Below are positions 52,583-63,159 of a DNA stretch of 64,000 nucleotides, piece by piece. The stretch lies in assembly GCA_033961575.1 (NCBI GenBank), contig CM066736.1, positions 78,764,852 through 78,828,851 on the forward strand. The letters are read 5' to 3'. Made by a program: the position numbers and the translations under genes. The notes beneath the pieces are model-generated. The model did not search any database. It saw only the letters and a program-made list of their open reading frames with translations, and was not told the origin of the DNA. This stretch comes from Aselliscus stoliczkanus (Eukaryota; Chordata; Mammalia; Chiroptera; Hipposideridae). How positions within the stretch are numbered: position 1 is the stretch's first letter; each line of letters begins with the position of its first letter.

Positions 52583-53584
52583 GGACTTCCAGTAAAATGG
52601 CGCAATAGATAGACACTGTGCTAACTGCCTCCCAGGATCACACCAAAATTACAAGCAAATTATACAGCTTTCTACCCTGGAGGTCCCTGGAACACTAGAT
52701 GAACAGAACCACTAAACGAAGAACTTAAAGAGGAGGCCACTTCGGGTCTGGTAGGATGGGCGGAGATGAGAGAGGGCAAGCCCCGTGAGGGAAGCCCCAG
52801 CCGTGGGAAGCTTGTCTGGTTGGGGGAGAGACCCTCCGGCCGCACACCAAGCTCTCCAGCCCAGAGCTCCTTTGCCAGAAAGAGAAGTTCTAAGACAGCT
52901 GGCAGTAAATTAGTGAGGACTCTCTTTGCTCAGCTCAGTGAGGCTAAGAGCGGCTGGAGAATCAGTGGGGCCAGCGCCCGGGCTTGCTTGCCGGTGAGCA
53001 TTTACCTGGTTCCTGGTGGAGGGAGTGGCTGTGTGAGCCGGGAGCCTGCAGGGACGGACTGAACTGAGCACCTTTGGAGGTTTTTGAACTGTTGTTCCCG
53101 TGGTGCGGAGCCTGCACGCGAGTGGTGTGGGGAGGACGCCATTTCATTGGGCTTGGGCCCTCCCATGGAGGATCAGGTCCGAGACCTCATTGGTCTGGTG
53201 GAATTGGCACAGAAGTACGTGTGTGCATGTACGCATGCGCCTGCGGCCTTGGATCCCCACCCTCTGCCCGGCTTATACTGTGTTGCCAGGGAAACACTGG
53301 GCGGGTGCCCTCCGGCTCAAACAGGCTCCTCATTGAGACCCTGGAGTGCACGAGCCGCCTCGAGTCCCCACTCTCCGCTCTCTGCACTCCGCTTACAGAG
53401 TTGCCAGGCTGGTGATTGGTTGTCGGGCTACTCAGCCTGGTCTGCAAGCGGCTGATTGGGACAGGCTGAGACTGGGAGTTTTCCTGGGAGTGTTGGGCCG
53501 TGAGCTGTGTGCCTGCGTCATCCAGCCAGAGCTCTCCTGGTGATCTATGTAATACATCAAAGCAATCCCAGAGCGACAGCCAGA
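52583..53584 (+). promoter_or_regulatory. 5' UTR and internal promoter of the HAL1-type element
   Basis: This kilobase is much richer in GC and CpG than the surrounding intron. AAAATGGCG at 52594-52602, about 12 bases into the element, matches a YY1 core; L1 5' UTRs also carry a YY1 site near +1. This position is consistent with an internal RNA polymerase II promoter, but activity is inferred. Several open frames up to 153 aa on either strand cross this stretch; they are treated as chance frames in GC-rich DNA. Confidence 0.6.
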
Positions 53585-54454
53585 ATGGAGAAACAAAGAA
53601 ACATGTCCCAAGTGAAAGATCAGAAGAAACCTCCAGAAATGGAACCAAATGAAACAGAGGGATCCAACCTTTCAGAGACAGAGTTTAGAACACTGATGAT
53701 AAGAATGTTTAAGGAACTTAGCGAGGACATAAAGAAGGATAGGGAAACCATAAAAAACAACCTGTTAGAACTAAAGAATACAATAACTGAAATGAAGAAC
53801 ACACTCGAAGGAATCACCAGTAGAGTAGATGAAGCAGAGAAGCGGATCAGCGCTTTGGAAGATAAAATAGCAGAACTCACCCAGTTGGTACAGCAAAAAG
53901 ACCAAAGCATAAAAAACAATGAAAATAGTTTAAAAGCCCTATGGGACAAGGTGAAGCGCAACCACCTTCAAATCATAGGGATACCAGAAGAAGAGAAGAA
54001 GCAAGGGGTTGAAAATGTATTTGAAAAAATAATGACTGAAAACTTCCCTACCCTGGTGAAGGAAATCAATATACATGCCCAGGAAGTGCAGAGGGTTCCA
54101 AACAAGCTGAACCCAAACAGGTCCACACCAAGACACATCATAGTTAAAATGACAAAGGTTAAAGACAGAGACAGAATCCTAGAGGCTGCACGAGAAAGAC
54201 AGCAGGTTACATACAAAGGAACTCCTGTTAGACTAACAGCTGACTTGTCTACAGAAACTCTGCAGGCCAGAAGGGAGTGGCAGGAGATATTCAAAGTGAC
54301 ACAAAATAACGGCCTACAACCAAGATTGCTCTACCCAGCAAGGCTATCACTTAAACTTGAAGGAGAAATAAAGAGCTTCTCAGAAAAGAATAAGCTTAAG
54401 GAATTCATTACCACCAAGCCAGCATTGCAAGAAATGTTAAAAGGGCTTTTTTAA
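53585..54454 (+). CDS. L1-family ORF1 protein, intact, 289 aa
   Basis: This ORF encodes the RNA-binding chaperone that coats retroelement RNA in cytoplasmic particles. The ATG at 53585 (MEKQRNMSQVKDQ) is chosen because L1 ORF1 proteins start this way; the frame is open 26 codons further up to 53507, but that part looks like 5' UTR. Residues about 1-40 are polar. Residues about 45-110 form a heptad-like coiled coil (ELKNTITEMKNTLEGI, DEAEKRISALEDKIAELTQL) that would trimerise. Residues about 120-200 form the RRM-like domain (HLQIIGIPEEE). Residues about 205-285 form the C-terminal domain with the conserved RLTADLSTETLQARREW, YPARLSLKLEGEI and TTKPAL blocks. The frame stops at LKGLF, a little earlier than in human ORF1p. 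No frameshift or internal stop is present. ORF2 does not follow. Confidence 0.92.
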   Translation: MEKQRNMSQVKDQKKPPEMEPNETEGSNLSETEFRTLMIRMFKELSEDIKKDRETIKNNLLELKNTITEMKNTLEGITSRVDEAEKRISALEDKIAELTQLVQQKDQSIKNNENSLKALWDKVKRNHLQIIGIPEEEKKQGVENVFEKIMTENFPTLVKEINIHAQEVQRVPNKLNPNRSTPRHIIVKMTKVKDRDRILEAARERQQVTYKGTPVRLTADLSTETLQARREWQEIFKVTQNNGLQPRLLYPARLSLKLEGEIKSFSEKNKLKEFITTKPALQEMLKGLF

Positions 54455-54532
54455 ACAAAAGAAAGGGGTAAACAAGCTAACCCAGAGAGACAATTTAAGA
54501 AGATTGAAGTCATATCAAGCAGATATAAAGGA

Positions 54533-54940
54533 AAAACGGATGGTTGCTGACTGGGAGGGAGTGGGGAAGAGGGAGAGGGGGAAGATTTTGGACAGTGTAT
54601 GTGGGACTACAATGTTGCCGCAGGGATATGGGGGCAGTTCTGGGAATGTAATCGATAATGTTGTGAAGAGACTATTATGTTGCAAGAAATAAGTCAGTCG
54701 GAGAAGGACAGGTACCATGTGATCTCACTTGTGTGTGGAGTCTGATGAGCTGAGTACACGATCAAAGTAAACAGACTCGTAGATGTAGAGGAAAAACTGA
54801 GGGTTGCTAGTTTGGAGGTAGGTGGGGATGAGGGAGAAGGGGAAGGGATTAGACAGCATAAATAGACAACTACAATATTGCCACAGGGATATGAAACACA
54901 GTTCAGGGAATATAATAATGTTGTAAAAATTTTGTGGCGT
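54533..54940 (+). repeat. Internal tandem repeat in the HAL1-type 3' UTR
   Basis: Two diverged copies of a unit of about 140 bp lie at roughly 54533-54672 and 54790-54940. Both run GGTTGCT, a G/A-rich run, a dinucleotide-level match around ACTACAAT.TTGCC.CAGGGATATG, then CAGTTC.GGGAAT and AATGTTGT. The segment between them carries its own sequence (GAAATAAGTCAGTCGGAGAA). Confidence 0.6.
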
Positions 54941-55132
54941 GTCAGATAGTCACATGTCTTGTTAGGGAGACCACTTCATGGATGGAGTAGAGGCTTGATC
55001 ACTGCACTGTACACCTGAAGCTGATGTTGTATAGTATTGTATACCAACTGCAACTGAATATGTGGATGGTCACGGGATGTGGAGTATACTGTGGAGGGGA
55101 GTCAGGGGAGTTATGATGGATATGTATGATAT

Positions 55133-55184
55133 GGGGGGGGAGTGGGGTGGCGAATTGGGGGCGGGGGGTTTTCACTTTGGGGGG
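55133..55184 (+). other. G-rich tract with quadruplex potential in the HAL1-type 3' UTR
   Basis: Five G-runs of 8, 4, 5, 6 and 6 bases follow one another within 52 bases, near the 3' end of the element. This exceeds the usual four-run quadruplex rule. G-rich 3' UTR tracts are a known feature of L1 families. The AATAAA at 55226-55231 lies just downstream. Confidence 0.6.
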
Positions 55185-55239
55185 TAAAGAGTATAACTAT
55201 TGCATTGTGTTGTACACCTGAAACTAATAAAAAAAGAAA

Positions 55240-55255
55240 AAAAAGGGCACATTTT
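55240..55255 (+). repeat. 3' target-site duplication of the HAL1-type element
   Basis: Exact 16-bp copy of 52567-52582, directly after the A-rich tail. Confidence 0.9.
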
Positions 55256-57000
55256 AAAGTATGTGAATTATATCTCATTTCATCTGTTAGAAAAGTCCAG
55301 CCATTTTTTTATGGCATAAAATATTCAGTCTTACTTACAAATTTGAGAGTATTTGTTTTTCTAATTTCAAAAAGCACACAAATTCCTCATAATGCTGTCA
55401 AATTATAGATATAATTCATTAGAAGTTTCATTATTTAGGAAAGTTCCTGAATGTGTTCACTAAGTAGATAATGCCTTTACATTGGGCTCCATTCCTGTAT
55501 GGTTGAAGTCATCTTAAAAACAGATATATATCACACCATCTCCCATTTCCAGGGCAAACTAGCAGATATTGGACCCATGTCCCAGCTGTTAATATCAACA
55601 ATTTATAAAAACAACCTGATGAGGGCTGGCCGAGTGGCGCGGTGGTTAAGCGCTGGCTTGGGAAGCCAGCGGCCCCGGTTCGGGTCCCACATATGAAGGC
55701 CAGTGACACTACCCTCACAAAAAACAAACAAACAAACAAACAAACAAAAAAACGGCCTGATGAGTAGGTTTTATATTTTCAAAAGCCAAGAAAATATCAT
55801 CAAAGTACATTAAAATTTAGGAGGATTAATTCAAACCAATTTTCATAAGGTCCAGTTATCCAAATATACTTAAGGAAGAAAAGACTATATTGATTCCTGG
55901 CAAAAGAACAAAAGAATTATTAAGACAAATATAATGGTTCAGATCCCTTAAGATTGTCTACATGAGGATATAAATATTCTAATTTAATCATAGCCCCTGC
56001 TTTGCATATAAGGACCAATTCCTGGCATTATTTATAGGCCTAGAGTCACACTCCTGGTTCAGACTGAACGATAACCATATGCACTGCTCTCATGAAGATA
56101 AGAGAGAGACTTGAGAGTCCCTGCCACTTACTTGTTCTGAGACTTGGAGAAGGTTGCACAGCCTTCTTAACCTCAGCATCTTTCTCCATAAAACGATCAT
56201 GCTAGAGGATCTTTGGGAATTTTCCATTTTAAAATCAAATTCTGATCGTTTTACTTTTGTTGACAGCCTGAGACATTTGGGAATGCTATTATCATGGCCA
56301 GGAAATCAACCCTCCATTTTGATTAAATCTGTAGCTCTGAGAAGATTCAATCTTCATTACATTCCCATAACAAAGAGCTCATCACAATTATAAATGCTGG
56401 TAGGCCATTTGTTATTATTTATTTCTAATAGTCTCCCAAGAAGGCATATGGTCATTTTAATATTCTGAAACTATATTTGATATTGATTTTAGCAAATAGC
56501 TCTTTGGAAACTAGACCAAAACAAAATGGTTTTAGAGAAGGAGACATGACCTTCAAATGGTGTCCGGATTTCTTGTTCAATGGTAGTACCAATTATTTTC
56601 AAGAATGGTTTTTCTGAATGGTTATAAATTATATCATTAATTAGAAAGGCCTAATAATGTGGTAAGTTTTGTGCAAGCCTCGGGTCATTGCAAATAGGCT
56701 TAATAGTCAGATGCCAAAGTCATAAAGATATTAGAGATACTTAATATTTATTCAGCTCTTATGCAGGGATTGTGGCAACAGTAAAATGGAGACTTACATA
56801 TCATCTCCCGAGTCAGGCACACTTTACTCACAGATATCCCTCCACCCTCCGACACCCCATACCCACTAACCTCTGTACATTGCACTTCAGTTTAGCTGAG
56901 GCTGGAAAGCCAGGTCAGAATTTAGTATTGTTTGAGTTCCGCATCAGGAAATTTCAGCTCAGGGAGAGCAGGCCCCAGTCCTCAGCCCCACCCATCACCT
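55256..57000. other. Unassigned intron around a short SINE
   Basis: Old L1 tail end to about 55290, then AT-rich unassigned sequence; the SINE is at 55624. Confidence 0.55.
55624..55750 (+). mobile_element. Short tRNA-derived bat SINE, young copy
   Basis: Consensus-like head and B box. The tail is an array of ACAA units. Flanks AACAACCTGATGAG and AACGGCCTGATGAG are duplications with two differences. Confidence 0.9.
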
Positions 57001-57021
57001 CTTCCTACCCCTAGCTCCTTC

Positions 57022-57315
57022 CTATACCACAAGGGGTCTGGGGGCCATGCCTGTAACACTGACATATCCAAGCCTCATCCACATCCTCTGCAAATAGTTG
57101 TCCTTTGACCAAATTTGAGCCTGGGTTGTACATAAAGCTGCCCCATCAACCCGTAGGAACCGAATTTGAGCAAGAGGTCCACACAGCTCCTGAAGTGAGC
57201 TGAGTAAGGGAATTCCAGAGTATGCCTGTTCTGGGAAGAGGGGAGTAGACCCTAATTCATTAGTTAACTCCACTAGGCCTTGTGGACTCCCCATGACGTG
57301 CTCAGGAGTGAACAT
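57022..57315 (-). other. Unassigned 97-codon open frame in a GC-richer block
   Basis: The minus-strand frame (MFTPEHVMGS... to ...MAPRPLVV) lies in a 540-bp block (56770-57315) that is less AT-rich than its surroundings. It contains LRVDGAALCTTQAQIWSKDN-like text without a family I recognise. No splice sites, signal peptide or membrane segment were seen. It may be a fragment of an old retroelement or chance. Confidence 0.2.
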
Positions 57316-57668
57316 TAATCCTTTTTTCTTTTTTCTTTTTATTTTGGTACTACAATTTTTTGGTTTTTATTAGTTTCAGGTATACAAAACAATGTGATAG
57401 TTAGACATTTCACCCCTCACAAAGTGATAATCCCCTCCCCCAATCTATTGTCCCTCTGACATTGTATATATCTATTACAATTCCATTGACTCTATTCCCT
57501 ATGATATACTCTATATCCCGTGAGTATATATACATATACATACAATATAGTTGACACGTCAACAAAGCTGACATACAACAGCTTCAGCTTCAGGTGTACA
57601 GTACAGTGGTGTCAGATGCGCACAGGTCTTATTAGGGAGACCACTTCATGGATGGTGTAGATACTATA
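57316..57668 (-). mobile_element. 5'-truncated L1/HAL1-family 3' UTR, minus strand
   Basis: The minus strand reads GTGTAGATACT.., then a block shared with the HAL1-type 3' UTR (AGGGAGACCACTTCATGGAT) and the end ACCTGAAACTAATAAAAACC. Direct flanks ACATTAATCCTTT and ACATCAATCCTTT are target-site duplications. It retains only the 3' UTR, so it cannot show whether its source had ORF2. Confidence 0.75.
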
Positions 57669-58069
57669 CATCAATCCTTTAAAAGTAAATTGGTAGGTAC
57701 AATGACGGAAATATACTCACTGAGTTTTAAGGCCCAGTAAAAATAAAATGAATAGGATATATATGTTATTGGTAGAGTTCTTGGCTTTTAGGATTTCTCA
57801 TATCAAGTTTTATGGTACTAACTTTTGCCTTCAACCCAGTTTACAGAAAATAAGCTTTCCTTTGTCTTAATGGTAACTCATTTATTTGCTTTAAATGACT
57901 TAGTTATTTTCTTGACAACTATATCTAACGAAAGGAAACATGGGGATCTCTAAGCCCCCTTAATGCCCCACCAGCCTGTGTATCTGAAATCTCATGTTAT
58001 TTATTATTTCATTTCCTATAACATCTCACATTGCCTCTTACCCATAATAGATACTTAGGACTAATAAGA

Positions 58070-58195
58070 GCTGCCATGTATTAAGCTTATTTCCATGAGT
58101 TTATGGAGACTCAAAGAGGGTAAATTACAAGTGACTGGGCCAAAATTCCAATCCAGTCTGTGTGATTACAAAGTCCATGTTCCTCTCACCACAAC
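58070..58195 (-). mobile_element. MIR fragment, antisense
   Basis: GGAGACTCAAAGAGGGTAAA, TCCAATCCAGTCTGTGTGAT. Confidence 0.65.
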
Positions 58196-59590
58196 CCACG
58201 GCTGCAGTTATCTCAAGATAAATAACTGAACATACACTTAAAAATCTATGAATGCAGATCCCTACCAACATCCCATGTCATAGTGTTAAAAATTAAAAAT
58301 GCAAACATACCTAAGAGACACTCAAATTCTTTTAGCTTTTCAGGAAATGATTGATTGTTATGAATTGGAGGTGTAGTCACTGTGCAACTCTATATGAAGG
58401 ATGATAAAGATTAAATAATTTTTTTGAAGGTAATATAGTTCTCTGATTAGAAAGCACTGTGTGTTCATGGTAGAAAATTTGGGAAATATGGACATTTATA
58501 AAACGAATTAGAATCATTCCGAATCCCATCACCAAAAGGATCCATTTGTTACATTCTTCCATATTCAGCACATGTTTTTATGTAGTTGAGCTTTTTATTC
58601 TGCCTTTTTCATTTAATATTACAACATAGACATTGCCTACCATAAAAATACTTGGCAAATGTTAGTTTAAATAGCTGCAGTTTCATATCATATAGGTACA
58701 ACATTTTAGCTTTTAACTTTTACCTGATTTTTGGACATTTAAGTTGTTTATTACATTGTAATGAACAACTTGTGGGAAGAGGTTTAAAATCTGTCAGATA
58801 CTAGAAAAATAAAACAAATTAACTATCTACAGTTCAGTTGTTACACATTTCTGGGTTTGAAATGTTTGAAAACTGACTCCAGGACTCCTTGCTATTTTTT
58901 TTTTTTTAATGATAGACCAGAATGTTTCTTTTACATTACAGATGAATACATTAAGAATAACCATTTCACTGGGGAAAAAAAAACAATGTTGCAAAGAGGT
59001 CTTAACAGCATTGGTGTTACTCCAATGCTCTGGAGTAACACCAATAAGTGAACCTCAAACAAGTGACCTATAATGGGTTTGTAAAGACCTATGTGTTATC
59101 TGAAATCAGCCCAAATCATATTTAGTTATGTAAGTTAGTCTACTTTTTAGAAAAGACATGGTAAGACCCTAAATTTTAATCCACAATTCCCTGCTACTAA
59201 TTGAAACATTGATATTTTTTTCTACTCCTACCATCCATTAACTTCTTTAAGTACTGCAGTCTAATTCAGTAATAAATGATTAAAGATAGAGGCAGATCAT
59301 TAGAGGGGGAAAAAAGCAATGCTTTCTTTCAGAAAACAATGAATTATTAACTGCTTCCTCTGTTTATATCTGCGTTAAAACACAAATAAGCTCTTTAACA
59401 TATTATTGTAAAATCACATATATTTTAGAGCTTCATTGAAAGTTATCCTATTGATTAATCTATCAGGCTGGGTATGAGAGTACCAGAGCTGCTTTATGTA
59501 CCATAAACCCATGTCCTCTGCTTTTGCACTTCCCCGGCACTTGGATCTGCCATCAAACATGCAAATCTGTCTGAGTTAAAAAGGGGGATG
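58195..59590. other. Unassigned AT-rich intron with a perfect hairpin
   Basis: Only the inverted repeat at 59011-59044 stands out. Confidence 0.55.
59011..59044. other. Perfect 14-bp inverted repeat with 6-base loop
   Basis: TTGGTGTTACTCCA, loop ATGCTC, TGGAGTAACACCAA. The stem has no mismatch and does not extend beyond 14 bp. No surrounding repeat was recognised. Confidence 0.85.
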
Positions 59591-59713
59591 TGAGCCTGCC
59601 AAGTGGTGCAGTGGTTAAACGCTGGCTTGGGAAGCCAGTGGCCCGGTTCGGTCCCACATATGAGGGCCAGTGACACTGCCCTTAAAAAAAAAAAAAAAAA
59701 GAAAAAAAAAAGG
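59591..59713 (+). mobile_element. Short tRNA-derived bat SINE
   Basis: Slightly diverged head (CCTGCCAAGTGGTGCAGTGG) and an A-tail broken by G. Duplications AAAAGGGGGATG at 59579-59590 and 59714-59725. Confidence 0.9.
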
Positions 59714-59934
59714 AAAAGGGGGATGAGCAGAGTGTGGGGGTGAGAGGAGATAATCTCAGGATTTTCAATGTAGTGAAATAAGGCGCCTTGAGTGAGATGA
59801 TTTCACTGTCATCTACTCCTGTGACAAGTAAATGCGGTTGGGAAATTAATTGAAGTGACAAACATAAGCAGTAGAACAAGCATTTATTAAACAGACACTG
59901 AGTCTTTCATTTTTCTCTCAGACTTTTTTTTTTA

Positions 59935-60620
59935 AATCTGTTTATTCTATAAATATTTACTGAGTATCCTGCTGTGTATCAGACACTTGGAACTGGGAAT
60001 AGAGCAGGGAAACAAACAAACAAACAAAAACAGAATCTGTGTCTTTGTGGAGCTTTCAGTTCTGTATTGTAATAAATTTAGAGTCAAAATCAGTGCTATG
60101 GAAGAAAAATACATAAGCTGTAAAAGGCTGTAATAGCATGACCTAATCTAGTCTAGGTTATCGAAGGGGAGCCTTGTGGAGAAGAAATATTTAAGATGAG
60201 GCTTAAAGGGTGTGTGTAAGCCAAGTGAAAAGGGTAGAGGAATCTCCAAGCAGAGAGAGCATTCCGGAAGGCCTGAGGCAGAATAGGGAAGAGGCCACTG
60301 GGACTAGAGCTAGTAACAGAAGATGGACAGGCACAAGATGAAAATGGAAAGGCGAACATGAGAAATCAGGCAGAGAGGACCTTGGATGCTATAGTAAGTA
60401 ATTTGTTCTTTATCCTTCTAACAGCAACATGAAACTTTCAATGTTTCAATGAGAAAATGGCTGAACTAAATTGTTATCTATAAAGATCACTCTGATTGCT
60501 GTGGGAGTTTGGGTTGGCTGACAAGAATACATACAGGGAATGAACATTAAGAAGCTATTGCAGCAATTCAAGTGATAAATTAGGAGAGCTTGGAGTAAGA
60601 TGCTGATAGAAATCGACAGA
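59935..60620 (-). mobile_element. L2 fragment, antisense
   Basis: TTTATTCTATAAATATTTAC, GAGAGCATTCCGGAAGGCCT, AAGATCACTCTGATTGCTGT and AGCTATTGCAGCAATTCAAG appear in the L2 complement order. Confidence 0.7.
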
Positions 60621-62105
60621 TATTGAAATATGTGAATTATATGAACTTGAAATATGAATTATATTAAACTTGATAGAGCTTAATGGTTAATTGGAGTGGG
60701 ATATGAGGGTAAGTGGCATTTCTGTAAATAAAGCATCAGCCCCTTCTCTGTCCTGAGCCCCATATCAGGTGCTGGGTATACAATATCCTTGGTTTCATAG
60801 AGATCACTATCTAATAGAATCACCAAAAGGTGACTTTGAGCTATGGAGCATAACAGTCAGCAAAGTCTGGTGAAGATGCAAAGTTTGAAGATAGCTTCTG
60901 TTTTAGACAATGTTATGTTTAAAATGCCTATGAAGAATTCAAATGGAAATATCAAATAGGCAGTTGAACATACAGATTGGGAACTCAGAGATCTGGCTAC
61001 TGATACAATTGTGAATCTTTAAAGCCAATGAAATTAAGAGATTGCCTTGAAAACATAGAGAATAAAAAGAGAAGAGGAACTAGGACTAAGTCTTGAATTA
61101 TTTCAAACATTTTGATGTAGGTTAAACCAGAGATTTTTAAATTCTGTAATGCATACACCTAAGAGTACATGGATAAATTTAAGGAACTCAACTACCAGGC
61201 CTTAATTTGACCTTCCCAAGGAGTAGCCTACAGCTTCATACTAATTCTTCTTTCCCATTTTTCCATTTATAATTAATCTTCTTCCATTTTACAAGTGATA
61301 GGTATATGTCTTACCCATCCCAAATCCTACTATGGCTCCATTTACCATTTACTATTACTTACTATTTAGTACTATTTTACTACTTATTTAGAGTACTGTT
61401 TTACTACTAGGTGTAAATAACAATTGGAAGTATTGGTGGCCAGGATCAGAGTGTCAATGACTGTAATTAAAGGATAATTAATCTTTTCTATAAGTCATGT
61501 TGTTTCCCATTCTTTGCTCTTAATAAAATTGAAAAGTAATTGTCATCAAGTAGATTATTAAAATAGATTTAATGACAGATCACAGGATTTGGGGCATATA
61601 ACTTGAAAGGAATTCAAAGTTCTCCTTGCATTTCCATCTACTTGTTTATATGAACAAGTTTTCTCATCATTTACATTGTAGAAATTTGAAATTTTGTTTC
61701 ATTTTACCCTTAATTCACATGCATCAGTAGAAACATGAGCTAATTTTTAAAAGCACTAGTCACCCCATTAAAAAACAAATCCCCAATATAATACATTTTT
61801 ATTGTTTTAGATTTATGAATTGAAATTTATAATATATTTAGGTTATTTTGATCAATATGTACTATTAATAATCATTATGACAATTCAGTCCAGATGAAAA
61901 ATTTTAATATTTAGAGCCATATCATAGGAAGTTTGGGGAAAAGAAATCATAGGATGTATATTTGTATATACACATCTGTTTCATGTAAGCATGTTACAAT
62001 GGCACATGTAAGACATTCTAACATAAAATATGCTTAGGATAAGACTGTGGAAATGAAATAAAAACATAAGTTCAAGGAGAAAAAAGAAACAATTTAAAAT
62101 TTCCT
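60620..62105. other. Unassigned AT-rich intron
   Basis: 61330-61410 has iterations of ACTATT/ACTACT. Otherwise nothing recognised. Confidence 0.55.
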
Positions 62106-62593
62106 GGGGCCAGCCAAGTGGCTCAGTTGGTTACGAGTTGGCTTAGAGCACATGCTCTGAGCAACAGGGCTGCCAGTTTGATTCCCACATGGGCTAGTGA
62201 ATGCTATGCTCTAGCTGGGCTGTCGCTGAGCTGCCAACAGGTGGCAGGATGGCTCAGCTGGTATAACAACAAGATTGCCTGTTCAACTAAAGATTGAACT
62301 CAGCCTTGAGCTGAGCTGCCACCTGAATGGCTCAGAGGATAGAGCGAGCACTCTTAACAACAAGGCTGCTGGTTTAATTCCCTGCATGGGATGGTGGCCA
62401 CACCCACCCACAACTAAGATTGAACACAGCACCTTGAGCTGAGAGGCCATGAGCTGCTGTTGGGAAGCCAGATGGTGACTGGCGCCCTCCACAACAAAGA
62501 CTGAAGAACGACTTGGCTGGTCCCCTTCCCCAATTCCCCAACACTGTTCCCCTCCCCCAATTCCCCAATAAAATCTTAAAAAAAAAAAAAAAA
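62106..62593 (+). mobile_element. Long composite VES-like bat SINE, plus strand
   Basis: Runs from GGGCCAGCCAAGTGGCTCAG through several tRNA-like units (TAACAACAAGGCTGCTGGTT) to the C/T-rich end CCCCAATTCCCCAACACTGT and AATAAAATCTTAAAAAA. It gives a readable reference for the full-length form in this genome. Confidence 0.88.
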
Positions 62594-62660
62594 TTCCAAC
62601 TGATCAAAATGATCTTAATTTATATTTTAAATCGGTGAACATAGATTGAAAATCAGTATA

Positions 62661-63157
62661 CAGGGTGTGATGAAATGTTACAGTGAATGCTGCTGCCAAG
62701 TGCCATGCAACGGAAAGGTAGGGATCTTCAATACGGGAAGCGGCACATTGAACCTTAGTTACAGTGTGTGATAGGTTTCAACTTGTTTGGTGTAGTCAGT
62801 CAGGTGTGAGCTATTAGTGAGAGAAAAAGTGTGTTTTAAAGTGTGCCATAAATCATCCTGCATCATGAGCACACTGTGTCACACATCGCTCCAGGTATAG
62901 GGCAATTTCTGTCAAGTAAAAACATTACGGTGTGTCCTCATTCACCTCATCACTGGATCTAGCACCATGTGATTTCTGGCTCTTCTCCAAAGTCAAAATG
63001 ATTCAGGACATTGAGGAAGCCATGACAGCTCAGCTAAAGATTCACAAAAGAGGACTTCAAAGCGTGGGGGAATATTTTGAGGGGGATGAATGGCAATAGG
63101 TCTTTTATTGTAATAATTTTTTATTTAAATTTCACTGTATATTTTGATCACACCTCG
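62661..63157 (+). mobile_element. Mariner element, internally deleted and decayed
   Basis: TA duplications flank the 497-bp element (62659-62660 and 63158-63159). Terminal inverted repeats of about 27 bp pair CAGGGTGTGATGAAATGTTA.. with the complement of ..TATTTTGATCACACCTCG. The inside, translated on the plus strand with frameshifts, recalls the C-terminal half of a mariner transposase: a relic of the catalytic HHD-type block near 62860, a PHSPHH.. stretch in place of PHPPYSPD, then LAPCDFWLF-like codons (62960-62985) and EDFQ..EYFEGD-like codons (63050-63085). The N-terminal DNA-binding part is missing and stops are present, so it is inactive. Confidence 0.85.
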
Positions 63158-63159
63158 TA

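Larger units (their letters stand above)
52583..55239 (+). mobile_element. Full-length HAL1-type (half-L1) retrotransposon, ORF1 only
   Basis: The element starts GGACTTCCAGTAAAATGGCG and ends in AATAAAAAAAGAAAAAA. It is flanked by perfect 16-bp duplications, AAAAAGGGCACATTTT, at 52567-52582 and 55240-55255. The pre-insertion site TTT|AAAAA fits the TT|AAAA preference of L1 endonuclease. Inside are a CpG-rich 5' UTR of about 1 kb, an intact 289-aa ORF1 and a 785-bp 3' UTR. No endonuclease or reverse-transcriptase frame exists, and the ORF1-to-tail distance is far too short for ORF2. ORF1 without ORF2 is the defining structure of HAL1 elements, which depend on ORF2p from L1 in trans. The perfect duplication and open ORF1 suggest recent insertion. 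It landed in an old L1 fragment. An internal deletion of one full L1 during insertion is the alternative; other copies with the same junction would rule that out. Confidence 0.85.

Noticed and set aside
53187..53648. 153-codon minus-strand frame across the HAL1-type 5' UTR, reminiscent of L1 ORF0
   Set aside because: ORF0 is described in primate L1s. This frame overlaps ORF1 antisense in GC-rich DNA and shows no recognisable similarity.
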